The notes below the pieces were generated by a model. It was not told the DNA's origin. It saw nothing but the letters and a program-made list of their open reading frames with translations, and did no database searches. 31,802 bases of DNA, from IMG/VR virus record IMGVR_UViG_3300046323_000344, positions 1 to 31,802 of that record; one strand, 5' to 3'. Positions 31,486 to 31,802 of the stretch are shown piece after piece (position 1 is the first letter of the stretch; each line of letters starts with the position of its first letter). Source of the stretch: a virus. The translations under genes were made by a program, and so were the position numbers.

Positions 31486-31802
31486 ATGGAAAGACTAAAA
31501 AATTATGAGCAACTTATTCAACAAAATTTCGTTAATTTTATTCGGGGGAAAAAAATTAACGCCGTCGGAATTTTAATATTACTTACTTCATGTGGTACAA
31601 GAACCGCAGAAACTAAGTTCACACATATTAAAACCGATTCAATTAGTATTAACAATAAACGCACGCTATCTAATAGCGTGCGTTTTAATGATATATTATC
31701 TGTAAAAGCTAGAGATAGTAGTAAGCCTTTAATTGTTAACGGTATATCGTACGAAAACGCTTTAATTACGTATGATAAGAGTATTGTTAAAGAGAATAAA
31801 GA
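31486..31802 (+). CDS. Spanin-like lipoprotein, cut by the window end
   Basis: Starts ATG 31486; frame open to the window edge (105 codons). An N-terminal charged region (about 1-25) precedes a short hydrophobic core and lipobox ILLTSC (cysteine 36), then a soluble region with DSSKPLIVNGISYENALITY. A lipoprotein next to holin/endolysin genes is most likely an outer-membrane spanin component. It contains a perfect 12-bp hairpin in the coding sequence (31657-31685). The missing 3' end prevents a firm call. Confidence 0.5.
   Translation, partial: MERLKNYEQLIQQNFVNFIRGKKINAVGILILLTSCGTRTAETKFTHIKTDSISINNKRTLSNSVRFNDILSVKARDSSKPLIVNGISYENALITYDKSIVKENK
31657..31686 (+). terminator. Terminator-like hairpin inside the lipoprotein frame
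   Basis: AAACGCACGCTA (31657-31668) and TAGCGTGCGTTT (31674-31685) form a perfect 12-bp stem with loop TCTAA and end in four T. It looks like a rho-independent terminator but lies within an open frame, so it may attenuate late transcription or be an accidental palindrome. Confidence 0.45.

Noticed and set aside
31505-31576. 23-codon frame beginning MSNLFNKISLILFGG within the lipoprotein gene
   Set aside because: Nested out of frame and short; the lipobox frame from 31486 is longer and functional in character, though nested spanin genes are known.

Overview
The window looks like part of a tailed siphophage genome (or an intact prophage) of a Bacteroidota host, probably Flavobacteriia. It is AT-rich, its genes are packed with ATGA/TAATG overlaps and few Shine-Dalgarno sites, and several genes carry the Bacteroidota -7 promoter motif TAnnTTTG. 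The genes recognised are large terminase, portal, capsid, XkdF-type protease, tape measure, Prim-Pol/DUF3987 primase-helicase, ERF annealing protein and T4-type lysozyme. No integrase, repressor, tRNA or CRISPR array is visible.

Layout: (1) 10-1982, minus strand: a recombination operon with a possible SSB-like protein, an ERF single-strand annealing protein and small unknowns. (2) 1983-2079: a divergent control region. (3) 2080-5071: a plus-strand early operon of small genes, including two HTH proteins, an orphan NUMOD1-type protein, a Cys-rich protein and a DUF7220-like membrane protein, with a promoter and folded leader at 4500-4603. (4) 5074-9146: replication, with primase-helicase, a repeat-rich probable origin (7273-7541), a SNF2-type helicase, a VRR-NUC nuclease and a small unknown. 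(5) 9210-11737: packaging, with TerS, a GIY-YIG homing endonuclease and TerL. (6) 11725-18705: connector/tail genes ending in the tape measure. (7) 18844-23570: protease/scaffold, major capsid, two small structural proteins, portal and a connector. (8) 23561-26810: fibres including an SGNH-hydrolase fibre. (9) 27079-28046: holin, XhlA-like protein and endolysin. (10) 28048-31454: more fibre/surface proteins, followed by a spanin-like lipoprotein cut by the window end.

The most striking feature is in the large terminase. Its reading frame is interrupted inside the Walker A P-loop by a short segment with stops in all three frames that folds almost entirely into one hairpin. The frame resumes at a Gly codon that restores GGTSAGKT exactly if 37 nt are skipped. 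A homing endonuclease gene with its own promoter is inserted immediately upstream, between TerS and TerL. This matches the architecture of phage T4 mobA/gene 60, where a homing endonuclease neighbours a translationally bypassed coding gap. I propose a second, independent phage translational-bypass cassette, here inside the essential packaging motor.

Other notable items are an iteron-rich origin framed by a 35-bp inverted repeat, promoters whose -7 box lies exactly 4 nt before the ATG (predicted leaderless mRNAs), two promoter-plus-hairpin leaders, and a tail-before-head order of the structural genes.
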